From: Strigamia acuminata
Taxonomy: Eukaryota; Arthropoda; Chilopoda; Geophilomorpha; Linotaeniidae
Direction: 5' to 3'
NCBI GenBank assembly: GCA_949358305.1
Contig: OX442314.1
Coordinates: forward strand, 47,810,581 to 47,874,580
Length of the DNA: 64,000 nucleotides
Shown here one piece after another: positions 31,619 through 41,133 of this stretch; within the stretch, counting starts at the first letter, position 1, and every line of letters begins with the position of its first letter. The notes under the pieces were generated by a model. That model was not told where the DNA came from. It saw only the letters and a program-made list of their open reading frames with translations, and ran no database searches. The translations under genes were made by a program, and so were the position numbers.

Positions 31619-32149
31619 TGTAGCACAGAGGGGCGCAGATATCGGCGAGATATCGCCGAGAAGCGTGCGGCAAATTGCCGTAATGGCGTCGGTCTGCGAC
31701 GCGAACGTTTGCGATACGTCGCAATACGTTTCGTAACAAGCGCGCGGCTTAAGGCCGCTTATTCGCGCACAAAAGAGCACAGAAGGTGCTTTAAAGTAAG
31801 TACAATTGTTAAAACTACTAAAAACAATTTAATTAAACGAAAATACATTACTTTGATGTGGATAAACAGTCAGGGCAACACACGCCCGTGTGTTGCGCCA
31901 TCTTGGATTTTGCAAGGAAAACAAGTGTGGCACTCTAGTGCCAGATAATAACATTAACATTGAAAAATAGAACAAATCTCATTAGTAGATACATAAATCG
32001 TACGGAATTTCGTACGGAACAATCGTAAAGCAAATACAAATACCGCATTTGATTCTAAAGCAGTAAAAGTTTACATCGTGTGAAATAAAACGCTAAATTG
32101 ACATCAGAAACATTCGACATCGATCAAATAAATGGTCTTTAGACCCACA
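31619..32149 (-). repeat. 5' LTR of the copia element
   Basis: 531 bp, same length as the left copy, with one mismatch noticed. The leader between it and the gag ATG is about 0.9 kb and, in one sense frame, is free of stops from inside the LTR (31780) to 30911, though that frame has no ATG. Confidence 0.92.
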
Positions 32150-32154
32150 TCCGG

Positions 32155-33617
32155 AAGGTTGCAAACGAAGCGATGGTTTCACTGGGTCGTTCTGGGTTTC
32201 AAATACCTCTGCAAACCCTTCTGATTGGTCGAACTTCAAACGTTAGTCTCACGAGATTTTAATCTTGTCTGTGATTGATGGATTTCACCAGTTTCGCGGA
32301 CCCATGATCTAGTCAGATTTCTGAATTATGACGTAGTCACAAAATAAAAATGGACGATCATCCAAATTCACCGCAAAAAGTATTACTTATTTTCCATAAT
32401 AAAATCTTATTTATTAACAACTTGAATTTTCGCTGAAAATTTCATACGACAAAAAGCGCGTGAAACCTTTTGATTACTACGGCTTTGCTGTAAAGCGTTG
32501 GTTGCTAAGCAACACAACGAGAATTTCTTCGCCAACTTTCGAATGAATTTTCACTCGTAGAATTTGGATTTCAATGTCTCGAAATCCTGATTTTGACCGA
32601 ACATTTTAATGTAGAATCAAGTATGTAAATAAAATAACTCTTTGAAATAAAATATAAATTTTAATTCCTTCGAAAATGTCAATTTCCTTGTATTTTATTC
32701 ACGCGAATAAAGTTAGGTTTAACTTGAAATCTCAAGTACTTATACAGTTATTAAAAATAAACAGACTGCAAATACCTATCGGAATTCATTTGGAATTCCC
32801 GATAAAACTTTGAACTTTTCGCATTAGGCCCAACCACGTGGTTTCTCGAATCGACGACGGCGAATCAACGTTTCACGGGCGGACGTGACTACGACAAGTT
32901 CGGGCAAGGTTTTCCAATTCTCGTAGTCTGATCATTAGGCCTGACCACGCGGTAGAAATTATTAGTTTGTTGAAACATACAATTTCTTCGGCGGAAAATC
33001 GAAATAAAGCGGATTACACTTATTATCTTTGTAAAGCACTTTTTAAAAGAATAAAATAAATTAGACACAAATATAAATTTCGTTCGAAACTTATTTTACA
33101 CACAAAAATCACCGTAAAAGTTACACCATTCGAATTCACAATAGGCACACAAAACTTCAAATATTTTTATCTAAAATTTGGGCAACCTATCTCGGTAGAA
33201 CAGCCACTTGTGACGATTCTACTTTTGGCTGAATAATTAGCCATTATAAGAGATAAATCGGTATAAACAAGACATTTCTACAACTAGAAATAACCTAACC
33301 GAGATAAGCTACGGAAGTCTGTACAACGTGAATATGTGATCAAATATAATAACTTACGATTTTCGTGTGATACATTACATGTTTATTAACATTACAACTG
33401 GAATGGGGTTCTGGATAAGTGTAACGGCCGCTACACTGGTTGAGGATCCGGGCGATGCTGTTCGAGTGGTGCGGCTGACTTTGCGGCATCGTCACAGTTA
33501 GCGCTACGGAGACGTATTCGGTACCGCAGCTCGGATATCTATTAATACGAAGAGTCCTTCGTATTTGGCCGGGAATATTCATTAGAATATTCCGTATTCA
33601 AATCAACAAAATATTAT
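32155..33617 (-). other. 5' leader of the large gypsy element
   Basis: Mostly non-coding DNA between the 5' LTR and the copia insertion. No long ORF is visible. It contains GTTGCTAAGCAAC at 32501-32513 (shared with 9384-9396) and two copies about 110 bp apart of a CATTAGGCC..ACCACG.GGT motif (32823 and 32932). No typical TGG-starting primer site was found immediately after the LTR. Confidence 0.5.
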
Positions 33618-34770
33618 TAGCGTAATATAACAAATGAATTGTTATATTGTTATTCTATGGGCGAGGACAGTCACGACAGTCGAGGGGACCATCGCGGGAG
33701 TTGTTGAGACTCCATCCGCCAGCATGCCTTACGACGACAAGATCTCGTGATCAGGCGCCGGGTATTTGTTTTCTGCGTCAAGTCGCTTTCAGTGGTACCA
33801 ACCACTGGGTAAACAGTTCCTGGGGGACTACCAGATCGGCATTACCAATACCCGAGTATTTGTTTAGCGCAAGGTATGAATGCAATTGCTCACGGGCTAC
33901 CAACCCGGTGCGTCGCCTGTAAACAGACCTTTTACCGACCTCAGACAAGTCTTGCCTACTTAACGGAAGGACCAGTGCACTGCACCGGAACCCTGGGAAA
34001 ACGGTTTGTCCGCATTTGTTTGACGGGTTTGACTTCCCGTATATATGCTCTGGCAGAGCATCTGACCTATGACCGGGGAATCGCTCAGATAGATGCGACT
34101 ATCACCGATCATATAGTTTGATATTTGTTTAACGGTGTTAATCAATCCCGTGCATGGACGATATACTAAGCCACCGTACGAAATCTAACTGTCCCTTGGA
34201 ACAGCAAACTAGCGCTACGGGGCCATTTCATGTGTGAAACATGTCTACAAGGTTAGCCTTCCCAGATGGGCCCTACAACAAGCAATAACGTGATAGTAAT
34301 CATACATATCCATTGAGAGCTGAGGAGGCCCGATGTGTCGTGAGAGAAAGTGAGATCATACGATAACAACAATGCAATACAACAATATTCATTCAGAGCC
34401 AAGGGGGTTGCGCTGGTGAAAACCAGAGCTTATATAGTTCCAGAGAACAATCAGATTGGCAACAGCCAATCAGACGTCAGAATCCATGGATTCGTGGATC
34501 ACTAGTCCGGACCTACTATTGAACTCGGTCCAGAAGAGTCCGATTGGTTCTCTTCTACAGGTAAGTACAATAGGATATTGATTCTATCGCATCAATATCT
34601 CAAGTAAATAATACTTTATGGAGTCTAATAAAATACTGTATATTTTATTCACAACGTTTATATTGATTCTTTAATATAACTCGTAACTTTATCGAGTTCA
34701 AACTGCGCGTGTTAGATAAACAGCGCCATCTAGTGTGAACATTGGATAATACGGTTTTATAACCGTCACA
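33618..34770 (-). repeat. 5' LTR of the large Ty3/gypsy element
   Basis: The right copy of the 1153-bp repeat, same length as 8033-9185 and differing at about five positions seen by eye. It shares the CTCF-like TAGATGGCGC (minus strand, 34723-34732). The flank from 34771 does not match the left flank. Confidence 0.85.
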
Positions 34771-35727
34771 CCTTCTTTCATTTCAGAATAAAAAAATGAG
34801 CGATCTGAACACATGACACATGCTGGAAATCCGTCACCAAACTGTCTGGCTGATGTGACGTCACTACTGACGTCACATCCGAAATGATGATTTTAGTTTT
34901 GGTTTTTAGGGCTGCCTATCTTATCAGCGGAAAAAAAGAGTCCTTGTGCAAGCGCAAACAGCAACTCAATGTGTGTAGTTGGCTATAATACACGCAGTAG
35001 AAAAGCCTCAATTGTAAAGAAAGCATCAAATAACTACATGTTGTGTTCCAGCAGTTGTGGGGCTATCTGTAGAAATGGCAGTAGGAATTTGGAAAAACTT
35101 GCTATTGTATTTTTAACCAACTTACATAACAATTAACTAGAACACTTATTTTTCTGAGCTGCTGTGACTGGTCATTTTTAACTTGTTTAATGTATTTTCT
35201 GTGTTTACCATTGGATTCCTGATCATTTTTAAATCTAAGATGTAAAATTTTTGCATTTTTTCATTTTGTAGTTAAATTTCTTTACATTTGCTGGAATTCT
35301 TGTATTCACCGCTGCGGGAGTGCTTTTGTTACAATCTTGTATTCAGTTTTACATTTCAGATTTGATTGCATACCGTAGCCTCCTGACACGTTCTCGTTTC
35401 TGCCACTTCCTTATTTGTAAGTGCTAATCTTTGACAATTCCAAAAACCATTTCCTGATTTAAAAAAATTACACAACAATTTAGTGGACGCTCACTGTGAG
35501 ATTTATTTTTCCAAAATAAAAGCTAACACCTCATTTTGTCAAATTTCATTACCCCCCTGGCCGGGCTGTAAACAAATTAGACATGCCGGTGCTTGAACCC
35601 AAACCAGCAAGAGTATTTTACTAGGTTCTGCATTGTTATTTGGTTTGTTTACATGATAAATGAATTACAATACACTATTAGCCATCGTATTTTTCAATTT
35701 ATATCTTTGTCTGAAGTGTTTTGTTAT
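34771..35727. repeat. Dispersed repeat fragments, no gene
   Basis: Two pieces recur elsewhere in the window. About 34880-35095 resembles 38358-38560 (shared AGCTGCCTATCTTA, GTTCCAGCAG). About 35150-35450 resembles 55825-56080 (shared TGTTTACCATTGGATTCCTG, AGATTTGATTGC). A short piece near 35564 (GGCTGTAAACAAATTAGACA) recurs near 56970. No supported ORF. Confidence 0.6.
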
Positions 35728-35991
35728 TGTGGAGTTTTTCGGGTTTCGACGGGCGATAACGATCGCCAGGGGGCGGGCGGACATACGCGAATATGTCCGA
35801 TAGACGTTTTGGGGGTTGACAGCCAATTGGGGGCTGTTCCTTGTGGTCAGCCAATCAGGGCTGACCAGTCTCATATTTAATCAGTTTGTTTTGTTAATAA
35901 AGTCACTTTGAATTTAACAAGCTAGTGTGTGCGTCGCGGACCAGCGGGTCCGCCATTTTGTTTATTTGGAGTCAGCTAGGAATAGTTTACA
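35728..35991 (+). repeat. 5' LTR of the non-autonomous element
   Basis: 264 bp, TGTGGAG...TTTACA. It differs from the autonomous element's LTR at scattered positions and in the pre-AATAAA segment, but keeps the promoter-like boxes and the GCGGACC/GGTCCGC hairpin. Confidence 0.9.
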
Positions 35992-35999
35992 TCAGAAGT

Positions 36000-36323
36000 G
36001 GGATAGATGGATCTTAAGCGACGATAAAGTAGATGAATAAGCAGACGAAATTCGGGTTAACAATTAACTACGTGGCCGGTTCGGGAATAGAAGAGACGAT
36101 TCGCTGGAACACCACGCGTTACGAGGGTTAGCCGAGTTACGGGACGAGAAGTAGACGAAAAAGTAGACGAAAGTAGACGAAAAGTAGAAGAAGTAGAAAA
36201 AGCGACGATTGTTTTTGGCAACGGAAGCGGAGTTCGGGGTAGCAAATAGCGCGTGGACGGTTCGGGAAACGAGAGTCGATTCGCTGGAACAACACGTGTT
36301 ACGAAGGTTAGCCGAACTACGAG
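36000..36323 (+). repeat. Duplicated leader segment in the non-autonomous element
   Basis: The leader contains two diverged copies of one segment: GGCCGGTTCGGGAATAGAAG ... GAGGGTTAGCCGAGTTACG (about 36072-36140) and GGACGGTTCGGGAAACGAGA ... GAAGGTTAGCCGAACTACG (about 36255-36320). The second matches the autonomous element just before its start codon (18547-18617). Confidence 0.7.
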
Positions 36324-37946
36324 ATGGCCGGAGCAAAAGCAGTTTTTGAGAAAATTCTACGCGGAGAAAGTCCAACATCTAACGAATGGACGGAAATTTT
36401 GCACCAGTCGATGCAAAAAGGGACGAAAGAAGAAAAGATCGTACGACCAACAGCGAACGACGTGTTCAGTGCGGACCAAACGACGCAGATGATACTGAAG
36501 ATGATGAAAACGATAAAGAACGAACCGAAAGAAGTTAAGAACGCGCTAAAGTTACCACGTGTTAAGAAGATTACGAACGAAAAGAGGACCGCATCAGAAG
36601 CATTTTTAGAGAAGATCCAACATGGAGAATATCCAACAGTCAAAGAATGGAACGACGACGAATTGAAATTGAAGATCCGAGATATAAAGCCATTGTTGCA
36701 AGCCCGCAACATTGTGCCAGCAAGAACTAAAACTGGTATGATGAGCCAATTGGAAGTAGCGCTGCGTAAGGAGACGGGGAACTACGACGAAGAAGATGAC
36801 GAAAACGACGTAGAAGAAACGATTCGAAAAGAAGATGAGATTGGGACGGATCGGAACGAAGACTCGATAGAAGCGGATCAAAACAAAGCCGCGGTCGAGG
36901 CGAGTCAAGAGGAAATTGCGACCGAGACGGGCCAAAACGAAGATACGATCGAATCGATTCGAGATGAAGAAGAGACGGTTCAAAGCGAGGATGCGATCGA
37001 AACGGATCGCAATGAAGAAACGACCGAGACGGAGCGAAACGAAGAATCAGGCGCTAAATTAGACGACGACGGTGAGGGAATTAAAAACGAAAGTTGCGAC
37101 GATTTCGGTGAAAAAAGCGAGGAAAGTCGAGATGCGAGCTCGAACGAATTTGATACGAGTCCAGACGATGCAAGATCGGAAGAATTGGATGCGCAGCCGG
37201 TGGAATTTGACGGGAACAACGCGTTGGACGGACTCCTGCCGGGCAGAGAAGCACGATACGCGACGTTCGAGGGCGGCGGAGATAGACGCGATTTCCGAGC
37301 CGAAGAAGACGGGACAAATGCCGAAACATTTAAATCGAATCTAAATGCAAAGACGGATGAATTAGGCGTGAATTTAGATGGAATTGACTTGAGATCTGAA
37401 GCGAGTGAGACGAGTCCGGATGAAATTAACGTAGGCCTAGGAATGGCGGGATCAAACGGCGATGGAGGGATGGAAAACCAACGACGAAGGAACGGAAAAC
37501 GACGGAAAATTAGAATAACGAGCGGCGATGCAACGGGGACGCGAGCGGAAGAGAAGGAGGTGGCGTTGATTCGACCCACGAGAGGCGTAGAGGATCGGAA
37601 AACGGGCCACGAGAATAAAACGAGCGGTGAGAAAAAGCGCAGGCAAAGAGTTGGAAACAAGACAAATCGAAATCGGCGTACGAGACTCAAATCAAGTGAT
37701 CGGATGAGGAAATGGAGGTTCAAAGACGACGCAATGTCGGGAGCAGAGGACAAGGCGTCGGCGAGGACGCCGACGTTTAGTCGGATGACCGAGTGTGGAG
37801 TTTTTCGGGTTTCGACGGGCGATAACGATCGCCAGGGGGCGGGCGGACATACGCGAATATGTCCGATAGACGTTTTGGGGGTAGACAGCCAATTGGGGGC
37901 TGTTCCTTGTGGTCAGCCAATCAGGGCTGACCAGTCTCATATTTAA
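36324..37946 (+). CDS. 540-codon ORF of the non-autonomous element (gag-derived plus novel acidic region)
   Basis: ATG in the same context as the autonomous gag (GAGATGGCC). Residues 1-75 and again about 90-165 each resemble the gag N-terminus of the 18622 ORF (EKILRGESPT and EKIQHGEYPT versus AKIQRKEIPT), so that module is duplicated. VFSADQTTQM and EPKEVKNALKLPR match the segment before the capsid region. The middle (about 170-450) is not gag-like: it is rich in Glu, Asp, Thr, Asn and Arg with loose repeats like TDRNEETTETERNEE. Residues about 460-487 resemble the extreme C-terminus of the autonomous pol (RMRKWRFKDDAMSGAEDK). The ORF has shifted frame relative to the ancestral stop and reads 50 codons into the 3' LTR. 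Maintenance of 540 open codons suggests translation, perhaps to interact with Gag. This is inference. Confidence 0.7.
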   Translation: MAGAKAVFEKILRGESPTSNEWTEILHQSMQKGTKEEKIVRPTANDVFSADQTTQMILKMMKTIKNEPKEVKNALKLPRVKKITNEKRTASEAFLEKIQHGEYPTVKEWNDDELKLKIRDIKPLLQARNIVPARTKTGMMSQLEVALRKETGNYDEEDDENDVEETIRKEDEIGTDRNEDSIEADQNKAAVEASQEEIATETGQNEDTIESIRDEEETVQSEDAIETDRNEETTETERNEESGAKLDDDGEGIKNESCDDFGEKSEESRDASSNEFDTSPDDARSEELDAQPVEFDGNNALDGLLPGREARYATFEGGGDRRDFRAEEDGTNAETFKSNLNAKTDELGVNLDGIDLRSEASETSPDEINVGLGMAGSNGDGGMENQRRRNGKRRKIRITSGDATGTRAEEKEVALIRPTRGVEDRKTGHENKTSGEKKRRQRVGNKTNRNRRTRLKSSDRMRKWRFKDDAMSGAEDKASARTPTFSRMTECGVFRVSTGDNDRQGAGGHTRICPIDVLGVDSQLGAVPCGQPIRADQSHI

Positions 37947-38057
37947 TCAGTTTGTTTTGTTAATAAAGTCACTTTGAATTTAACAAGCTAGTGTGTGCGT
38001 CGCGGACCAGCGGGTCCGCCATTTTGTTTATTTGGAGTCAGCTAGGAATAGTTTACA
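37794..38057 (+). repeat. 3' LTR of the non-autonomous element
   Basis: 264 bp. One difference from the 5' copy was noticed (GGGGGTAGACAG here, GGGGGTTGACAG at the 5' end). Confidence 0.9.
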
Positions 38058-38357
38058 TTATATACTAGTATGCTTTTCCCACCCAAGCTCTGGAGTTGCT
38101 ACCAATTGTATCATGAGGGTGAGGCAAGAAAGAGCAATCTCGTTGAGACAATACATATCAGTTATATACAGTGTTAAATCTGGAATGCAATAACCCAATA
38201 AAACAATATCCTCGGGATTTATTTCCACGACATTCATATCCTGCACTACCAGCTAATGGATTAGGCCAATGAAAGCACAAATTGATGTGCAAATTAACAG
38301 GCTGCCCGTGTTAGCAAAGGCGAATTTGGCCCTAAGCACGCACAAGGACAGCCCGAA

Positions 38358-38560
38358 ATGATGATTTAAGTTTTGCTTTTTAGAGCTGCCTATCTTACTA
38401 GCAGAAAAAAGGGTCCCTGTGGAAGCATAGTTGGCTACAATACCAGCAGTAGACAAGCCTCAAATGTAAAGAAAGCAAATAGTTGCACATATTGTGTTCC
38501 AGCAGCTGTGGGCTAACTGTAGCAATAGCAATGGCATTAGCGATTTGGCAAGAGTAGAAA
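38358..38560. repeat. Dispersed repeat, second copy of 34880-35095
   Basis: About 200 bp aligned by eye to 34880-35095 with many substitutions, including TTTTTAGAGCTGCCTATCTTA and TTGTGTTCCAGCAGCTGTGG. No coding potential is recognised. Confidence 0.6.
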
Positions 38561-38844
38561 AGGCTGATCCAAGTTTTGACCGATTGTGCCATCTACGATG
38601 TTCTGGCATTTAAACGATCTTGTTGTTCAGCAATCATTAAAGAACTCCATTAAAAACTCGCGACAAGGGCACAAAACCAAAGCGAACATGTAAATTAGTT
38701 TTTAACGCACCAACTTCTGCTCAAGAGTATGCGACTGGTATGGTCTTTGCCATGGTAACCTGGGGACTGGTTATTCTGGTTTGAGATGCATACTCGTGAA
38801 TAATGACAAGAGGCTCCAAATTGTTGGTTGTTGGCCTTTAAATA

Positions 38845-38882
38845 CGTTTGCTTTTGCTTTTGCTTTTGCTTTTGCTTTTACG
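38845..38882. repeat. Hexanucleotide microsatellite (TTTTGC)n
   Basis: About six tandem TTTTGC units, the last with a substitution. Confidence 0.9.
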
Positions 38883-38919
38883 TTTGCAATTCGTGGATTC
38901 ACTAACCGCTGTAGTAACT

Positions 38920-39920
38920 CAAAAATCACAAGATGGGACAAATACTTTAAAAAAACATTCTTGTAAAAGTGACGACGAGCCGCCAACTAAGCAGATGAAG
39001 TTGGATTTGCATTTTCTGCACAACAGGACCAAGACCATGAAACACGAAACAGCAGACATACTTGCATTGTACGGAGCCAAAAATTTGCAGCAAGTTGCAA
39101 CTGTTGATGGTGTTGGTTTTAGTATGGTTAGCCAACATTTTCTTGACATCGTGGCCAAGCATGGACATATCAACTATCCCTCATTCGTTCCTTAAACCAT
39201 CTCGACACACAATTTCCAATCATTGTAAGTCTAATTATACAAAAATTAAACAGAAGGTTATACATGAGATAGAATACGGTGTTACGTGCGACCATTAAAC
39301 AGACGAGCAGACAAACGTTAAATATTTCACCGTAACTATCCAGTACAGATTAAAAGAGAAATTGGTAGCCCGAGTCATTCAAACCCGTGAAGCAGAGAAT
39401 GGCACTGGTGATATAACACGGAAAGAAGCGCTTGCGCAGTTTTAAATAAATTCGGAATTCATGTAGATAAAGTAATTTTTGTTACAGATAATTGTGCTGC
39501 TAAGGTTAAAGAATTTAAAAATTTTAACTTGGATTGGCTGCATACAGCTCAGAAAACGGCATTCGCGTTGGCCAGTACCGTAGATTGACTAAACTCTACT
39601 GGCGAATTAATTACTCGCGCAGTCTTAAGTATTAGCCATCCCATTTTTTCAATTTATATGTTCATCTGAAGTGTTTTGTTTTATGTGCAAATGGACTATA
39701 GGAAGAGAAGGACGAAACGCATTTGAAGCATGGTATTTTATTATTTTGCCAATACTGGCAGCTCGGATTGTTTATACAACTACCCACCTTGAGAGCAGCG
39801 GGAACTTATTTTACGCGTGCTATGGAAAAGTGGGATCCCCCAAAAAATGCAGCAGTTAGATAGTGATTCGCGTGGGCCCACGATTTTGTACGTTGTGCGA
39901 ACGTACTTAATAGACCCAGA
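38920..39920 (+). pseudogene. hAT-family transposase relic
   Basis: The first frame (38920-39195) reads KKHSCKSDDEPPTKQMKL, then ALYGAKNLQQVATVDGVGFS and MVSQHFLDIVAKHGHINYPS. This fits the segment between the BED finger and catalytic core of hAT transposases. After a frame break, 39300-39600 resembles the start of the core (TNVKYFTVTIQYRLKEKL, VARVIQTREAEN, VIFVTDNCAANVKEF), and a later part near 39815 reads EKWDPPKN. Several stops and frame changes make it non-functional. The stretch near 39850-39920 recurs near 53165-53235, so a second copy of this family is in the window. Confidence 0.7.
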
Positions 39921-40154
39921 CTGGATGCAACCATTTTAATCTCAGGAATTGTTTGATCCGGACAGCGAAGACGAGTTAGTAATGTAGAAAGAGTGTTGTG
40001 CAATTCGTATTGTGGTTTCCCACGTTCGTCATTTAGAAAATCCACGATTGCTACTTACTGCTTTTATGTTAAATTTTTTTGGCTGAAGGGATCTAAACAC
40101 AAAATGAAACCATTCAAATGAGAAATTCAATCCTGACTTACTCAAACATATTTA

Positions 40155-41050
40155 CCAGAAAATGTAAATGCCACATTCATATGGGAATGCAGTCCTACAA
40201 TACAAATTCAATGTAAATGCCGCACGTTGCGGTCTTACAATACAAACTCATGAAAGCAAATGCAATCATCAAAAAAAATATACCAAATAATGTAAATACA
40301 AGAAATGTGAAAAATGGAAAATAAAACCCAAATCAGGAGATGACCAGAGCTCTGTTTTGGTTCCACTGAATCAACTCATGTCATCAGTTTTCCCCAAGGA
40401 TGACCACGAGGAGGTACAGAGTTGGATTTTACACCCCCAATAAACAAGTTACGTGTTGATCACAGATTAAAAATTAAAACCGTTCGAATCCAAATTAGGC
40501 CCTCGAATTGGCCGAGTGAAGCAAAGGGGCGGCCATTGAAGTTCAAACACGGGTGAGATAACAGAAAATGCTAAAACAAAAAAAACAATTATCTTTTGAA
40601 TCAATACCCAAATATTGCATATAATCAAGTCGAACAACATATTACCTAATAAAACATACCAGTGACCAATTCTAAATCAAATTCCAGCGAATTCTCTCGG
40701 CCCGAATCGACATGAAACATCGCTAGTTAACAGCGAGGATGTGACTACGGGGTTTCCCCAGAAAAAACACGATCAACCGTTTGACGTAGAAACAATCCTT
40801 AACACCGTAGCAACAGAGAGGACCATTCTCCTTGAAAACTTTTATATTCATTCGGTTGACTACAATTTAACACGAATATCGAATATTTTGGAGACATTTT
40901 TGTCAAACATTGAATATTTTGGAGACATTTTTGTCAAACATTGAATATTTTGGAGACATTTTTGTCAAACATTGAATATTTTGGCCCAAATTTTGAACGT
41001 TTGGTCCAAACATATTTAAAAGAAATTATACTTATACAATTTAAAAACCA
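40155..41050. repeat. Dispersed repeat family A, copy 1
   Basis: The longest copy of a family also present at 50760-51185, 53297-53880 and 58628-59575. Shared landmarks are ATGTAAATGCCACATTCATA, CTCATGTCATCAG, GGTACAGAGTTGGATTTTAC and GTAGCAACAGAGAGGACCAT. Copies 1 and 3 follow hAT-related sequence, so the family may be the 3' part of a hAT element. The 31-bp minisatellite at 40874-40985 is an expansion inside this copy, since copy 4 lacks it. Confidence 0.75.
40874..40985. repeat. 31-bp minisatellite, about three and a half copies
   Basis: Tandem units containing GAATATTTTGGAGACATTTT follow one another almost without variation; the last one diverges into GGCCCAAATTTTG. Confidence 0.9.
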
Positions 41051-41133
41051 AAAAAAATCAATAAATTTATTATCACAAAATATACTCACACAAAATGATG
41101 GAAAACTTGTTTTCAAGAATCGTCCATACCTAT

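Larger units (their letters stand above)
24895..32149 (-). mobile_element. Ty1/copia retrotransposon, structurally complete
   Basis: 7255 bp, flanked by the 5-bp target duplication TCCGG (24890-24894 and 32150-32154). Its 531-bp LTRs run TG...CA on both strands, and one mismatch was noticed, at LTR position 6 (A versus C on the plus strand). The coding frame is on the minus strand, with the order gag, protease, integrase, RT, RNase H that defines copia. It inserted into the 5' leader of the large gypsy element just upstream of that element's gag start. Intact ORF, primer site, purine tract and target duplication suggest a recently mobile copy. Confidence 0.93.
8033..34770 (-). mobile_element. 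Large Ty3/gypsy element with two extra ORFs, carrying nested insertions
   Basis: Two 1153-bp direct repeats (8033-9185 and 33618-34770) bound a minus-strand element. In sense order it has the 5' LTR (right), a leader of about 1.5 kb, gag, pol, two additional ORFs and the 3' LTR (left). A short purine run (GGGGGA on the minus strand) abuts the TG start of the 3' LTR, as a polypurine tract should. Subtracting the copia insertion and the inner gypsy leaves about 14 kb, large for Ty3/gypsy. I found no target-site duplication: left flank BEL coding sequence, right flank unrelated. A post-insertion rearrangement or deletion is therefore likely. About five substitutions between the LTRs were seen by eye, so the element is fairly young, yet gag carries frameshifts. 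Confidence 0.8.
35724..38061 (+). mobile_element. Non-autonomous LTR element related to the young gypsy
   Basis: The element itself is 35728-38057 (2330 bp), flanked by the 4-bp target duplication TTAT (35724-35727 and 38058-38061). Its 264-bp LTRs (one difference noticed) are clearly related to those of the 18158-23647 element: same length, ends, CCAAT boxes and hairpin. The interior has the same post-LTR motif (TCAGAAGTGGGATAGATGG) and one long ORF but no protease, RT, RNase H or integrase, so it would depend on an autonomous relative such as the neighbour at 18158. Confidence 0.88.

Noticed and set aside
36980-37753. 257-codon minus-strand ORF, Ser/Pro-rich
   Set aside because: Antisense of the acidic region of the non-autonomous ORF (Glu/Asp codons read backwards give Ser/Phe/Leu). 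The plus frame has the proper ATG context and gag similarity.
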